Source: an uncultured Lachnospiraceae bacterium
Lineage (GTDB): Bacteria > Bacillota > Clostridia > Lachnospirales > Lachnospiraceae
NCBI GenBank assembly: GCA_902797015.1
Contig: CADBRG010000069.1
Coordinates: forward strand, 1 to 9,983
Length of the DNA stretch: 9,983 bases
Direction: 5' to 3'
Under the pieces are notes generated by a model. That model saw nothing but the letters and a program-made list of their open reading frames with translations, ran no database searches and was not told the DNA's origin. Positions 7,100-9,983 of this stretch are shown in pieces. Position 1 is the stretch's first letter; every line of letters starts with the position of its first letter. Both the position numbers and the translations under genes were made by a program.

Positions 7100-9983
7100 T
7101 TACAGGAAATAGTTTACTCCTGACTGGAACAGCTTCATATCCTGTTCGCCGTAAATGTTGATCGCAACATTTGCACCACGTCGTTCAGAATGACACATCT
7201 TACCGTAAATACGTCCATCCGGGCTTGTGATGCCTTCGATGGAACAATAAGAAGCATTGATGTTCCATTCTTCGTCCGTTGTCGGATTCCCTTTTTCATT
7301 GACATATTGTGTTGCAATCTGACCGTTGTCTGCCAGCTTTTTAAGCCATTCTTCAGAAGCAACGAAACGTCCTTCTCCATGGGAAGCAGGGTTTGTATAA
7401 ATGCCGCCAAGTTCAGCTCCCTGAAGCCACGGAGATTTGTTGGAAACCACGCGGATATTTGCCATTTTGGAAATATGACGTCCGATGCGGTTATAAGTCA
7501 GTGTCGGTGCATCTGCAGGAGAAACCTCACAGATCTCGCCGTACGGTACCAGACCGAGCTTGATCAGTGTCTGGAAACCGTTGCAGATACCAAGGCAAAG
7601 ACCGTCACGATTTGCAACGAGGTCCTGTACAGCTTCTTTGATCTTCTCATTCCTGAATGCTGTCGCGAAGAACTTTGCGGAGCCCTCCGGCTCGTCACCT
7701 GCAGAGAAACCACCCGGGAACATGATGATCTGTGCCTGTCTGATGGCTGCATCAAATCGATCTACGGATTCCTCAATGTCCTGCGGAGTCAGGTTGCGGA
7801 ACACCTGAACATTAACATCGGCACCGGCTTCGATAAACGCACGTGCAGAATCATATTCGCAGTTGGTACCCGGCATAACCGGAATGAATACGTTCGGTTT
7901 GGCAACTTTGTTTTTACATACGTAAACGTTTTTCTCTTCGTAGAGAACAGCCGGTGTTTCCTCACAGTCCTTTCCGGATCTGGTCGGATATACCTTTTCA
8001 AGCGGTGTTGTCCAGGCTTCCAGGATTTCCTCATATGAGAGGATGTGTCCATGGTAGGAGAACATGGAGTCTGAGGTAACACGTCCGATCAGCGTTACAT
8101 ATTCACCCAGATCTGCCTCCCGCATATATTTCATAACCTCAGAAACATCTGCTTCTCTGACTTCGGCTACAATATCACCAAATGCAGGCAGGAATGCTTC
8201 CTCATCTGTTACATCAGGAAGTTTCACGCCGAATTTATTACCCAGTGCCATTTTTGTGACAGCTGCAACGACACCTTTACCGTCAACAGCATATGCAGAC
8301 AGGAACAGCTTCTTTCCTGCAACAGCATGGAATGCGTCATATAATCTGCAGATCTGTTCATAATCCGGCATGTCGTATTCATCTCTTGCGATAGAGAAAC
8401 GCAGAATTCTGTTACCGCCATCCTTAAACTCCGGAGTGATGATCTCATCTGCCTTCGCAACATCCACAGCAAAAGATACCAGTGTCGGCGGAACGTCAAT
8501 CTCATTGAAGCTTCCGGACATGGAATCCTTGCCGCCGATACTCGGCAGTCCAAGGCCGATCTGTGCCTGATATGCACCAAGCAATGCGGCAAACGGCTGG
8601 CTCCAGCGGTGTGGATCAGAAGTCATTCTACGGAAATATTCCTGGAAGCTGAAGCGGATCTTACGGAAATCACCGCCGCTTGCCACAATCTTAGCCACGG
8701 ATTCGACGACAGCATAGGCAGCGCCATGGTACGGGCTCCATGAAGACAGATACGGATCAAATCCATAGCTCATCATGGTTACACTGTCAGATTCTCCGTT
8801 TTCTACAGGAATCTTTGCAATCATTGTCTGTGTTTCCGTCAGCTGATATTTACCGCCATAAGGCATTAATACACTTCCGGCACCAATCGATGCATCAAAA
8901 CGCTCTACAAGGCCTTTCTGTGAGCAAACATTGAGATCACGCATGGTATCAAGCCATGCCATATGCGGTTTCTTTGCAGCAAGATTTTCTTTGACTGCAG
9001 GAATCGCGTAATTGTAAAGCCAGTTGTTTTCTTCATCCGGAATCTCTACGACAACGGAAGTCTCCTGATGCGCACCGTTGGTATCAAGGAATGCTCTGGA
9101 AAGGTTTACGATTTCTTTTCCGCGCCAGTTTAATACCAGACGGGGAGATTCGGTAACAACAGCTACTTCTACTGCTTCCAGGTTTTCCTCAGAAGCATAC
9201 TGCATAAATGTTGCAACATCTTCCGGCGCTACAACAACTGCCATACGTTCCTGGGACTCAGAGATCGCGAGCTCTGTTCCGTCGAGACCTGCATACTTTT
9301 TCGGAACCTTATCAAGGTCGATCTGCAGTCCGTCCGCGAGCTCTCCGATCGCAACGGATACACCGCCTGCACCGAAATCGTTGCATTTTTTGATCAGATA
9401 AGCAGCCTCTTCTCTTCTGAACAGACGCTGGATCTTACGCTCTGTCGGCGGATTACCCTTCTGTACTTCCGCACCACAAGTGTCAATGGATTCTGTTGTA
9501 TGTGCTTTTGAGGATCCGGTCGCACCGCCGCAGCCGTCTCTTCCGGTACGGCCGCCAAGCAGGATGATCACATCACCCGGTGCAGGTGAGAGACGCTGTA
9601 CGGCGCGTCTTGGTGCAGCTGCAATGACCGCACCGATCTCCATTCTCTTTGCCACATAATCCGGATGATAGATTTCTTTTACCAGTCCGGTTGCAAGTCC
9701 GATCTGATTGCCATAGGAGCTGTAGCCCTCTGCAGCACTGCGGACGATCTTGATCTGCGGAAGCTTGCCGGGCAGGGTATCTTTAACGGATACCGTCGGA
9801 TCTGCAGCACCTGTTACACGCATTGCCTGATAAACATAGGTTCTTCCGGAAAGCGGATCTCTGATCGCGCCGCCAAGACAGGTTGCAGCCCCGCCGAACG
9901 GCTCGATCTCAGTCGGATGGTTATGGGTTTCGTTCTTGAAATTAACCAGCCACTCTTCTTCTTTTCCGTCTACAACAAGCGGA
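7100..9983 (-). CDS. purL: Phosphoribosylformylglycinamidine synthase, single-chain PurL (5' end outside window)
   Basis: The enzyme makes FGAM from FGAR, glutamine and ATP, the fourth step of purine synthesis. The frame is open to the right edge and 960 residues are visible; long-form PurL is about 1250 residues, so roughly 290 N-terminal residues (PurS-like and linker domains) are missing. At the edge the frame reads the FGAM-synthase signature KNETHNHPTEIEPFGG, then CLGGAIRDPLSGR. The ATG at 9823 is therefore internal and not a start. Two AIRS-like catalytic modules follow, with GGRTGRDGCGGATGSSK and GAGGVSVAIGELADG in the first and PSIGGKDSMSG in the second. The C-terminal glutamine amidotransferase domain (from about residue 695 of the fragment) has PGGFSAGDE, the nucleophile Cys in GICNGFQ (codon 7583-7585), PASHGEGRF and the CHSER motif carrying the His and Glu of the triad. 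The fusion replaces the separate PurL/PurQ/PurS subunits of Bacillus. The next gene starts 59 nt downstream. Confidence 0.97.
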   Translation of the reverse strand, partial: PLVVDGKEEEWLVNFKNETHNHPTEIEPFGGAATCLGGAIRDPLSGRTYVYQAMRVTGAADPTVSVKDTLPGKLPQIKIVRSAAEGYSSYGNQIGLATGLVKEIYHPDYVAKRMEIGAVIAAAPRRAVQRLSPAPGDVIILLGGRTGRDGCGGATGSSKAHTTESIDTCGAEVQKGNPPTERKIQRLFRREEAAYLIKKCNDFGAGGVSVAIGELADGLQIDLDKVPKKYAGLDGTELAISESQERMAVVVAPEDVATFMQYASEENLEAVEVAVVTESPRLVLNWRGKEIVNLSRAFLDTNGAHQETSVVVEIPDEENNWLYNYAIPAVKENLAAKKPHMAWLDTMRDLNVCSQKGLVERFDASIGAGSVLMPYGGKYQLTETQTMIAKIPVENGESDSVTMMSYGFDPYLSSWSPYHGAAYAVVESVAKIVASGGDFRKIRFSFQEYFRRMTSDPHRWSQPFAALLGAYQAQIGLGLPSIGGKDSMSGSFNEIDVPPTLVSFAVDVAKADEIITPEFKDGGNRILRFSIARDEYDMPDYEQICRLYDAFHAVAGKKLFLSAYAVDGKGVVAAVTKMALGNKFGVKLPDVTDEEAFLPAFGDIVAEVREADVSEVMKYMREADLGEYVTLIGRVTSDSMFSYHGHILSYEEILEAWTTPLEKVYPTRSGKDCEETPAVLYEEKNVYVCKNKVAKPNVFIPVMPGTNCEYDSARAFIEAGADVNVQVFRNLTPQDIEESVDRFDAAIRQAQIIMFPGGFSAGDEPEGSAKFFATAFRNEKIKEAVQDLVANRDGLCLGICNGFQTLIKLGLVPYGEICEVSPADAPTLTYNRIGRHISKMANIRVVSNKSPWLQGAELGGIYTNPASHGEGRFVASEEWLKKLADNGQIATQYVNEKGNPTTDEEWNINASYCSIEGITSPDGRIYGKMCHSERRGANVAINIYGEQDMKLFQSGVNYFL

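Noticed and set aside
7190..8038. Long open frame of 282 codons on the plus strand
   Set aside because: It lies entirely antisense to the glutaminase-containing end of purL, whose motifs are intact. The predicted protein has no recognisable domain and is rich in Cys and Arg, as expected for a shadow frame.
9821..9823. ATG at 9823 as the start of purL
   Set aside because: The frame continues upstream without a stop through the conserved KNETHNHPTEIEPFGG signature to the window edge, so this Met is internal.

Overview
This window looks like core chromosome of a Gram-positive, low-to-moderate G+C Firmicute, most likely a clostridial member of the Lachnospiraceae type. Four things support this: a large single-chain PurL with its glutaminase domain fused at the C-terminus, a PolA whose proofreading residues are degenerate, strong AGGAG/AAAGGA-type Shine-Dalgarno sites, and a polA-coaE-YycJ-ACT gene order. 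The taxonomic call is an inference from protein features. No marker RNA is present.

All seven genes lie on the minus strand, so transcription runs from the right edge to the left edge. In that order they are: purL (5' end cut off at 9983), a trigger-factor-like FKBP prolyl isomerase without the ribosome-binding domain, an M24B aminopeptidase P, polA, coaE, a YycJ/WalJ-type metallo-beta-lactamase-fold hydrolase, and the first 42 codons of an ACT-domain protein that runs off the left edge. From the isomerase leftward the genes are 14-18 nt apart or overlap (11 nt for pepP/polA, 4 nt for coaE/MBL), which suggests one operon with translational coupling. The only larger gap is 59 nt between purL and the isomerase. 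It holds an 8-bp perfect inverted repeat next to the isomerase's ribosome binding site and no convincing terminator. There is no gene-free stretch over 300 nt, and I see no tRNA, rRNA, CRISPR, insertion sequence or phage feature.

Functionally the set mixes purine synthesis (purL), prolyl-peptide handling (isomerase plus Xaa-Pro aminopeptidase), DNA repair and replication (polA, possibly the YycJ-like nuclease) and coenzyme A synthesis (coaE). I found no clear evidence of an undescribed system. The points most worth a second look are the trigger factor without its ribosome anchor, its pairing with aminopeptidase P, the hairpin at its ribosome binding site, and the co-location of a YycJ-type hydrolase with polA.
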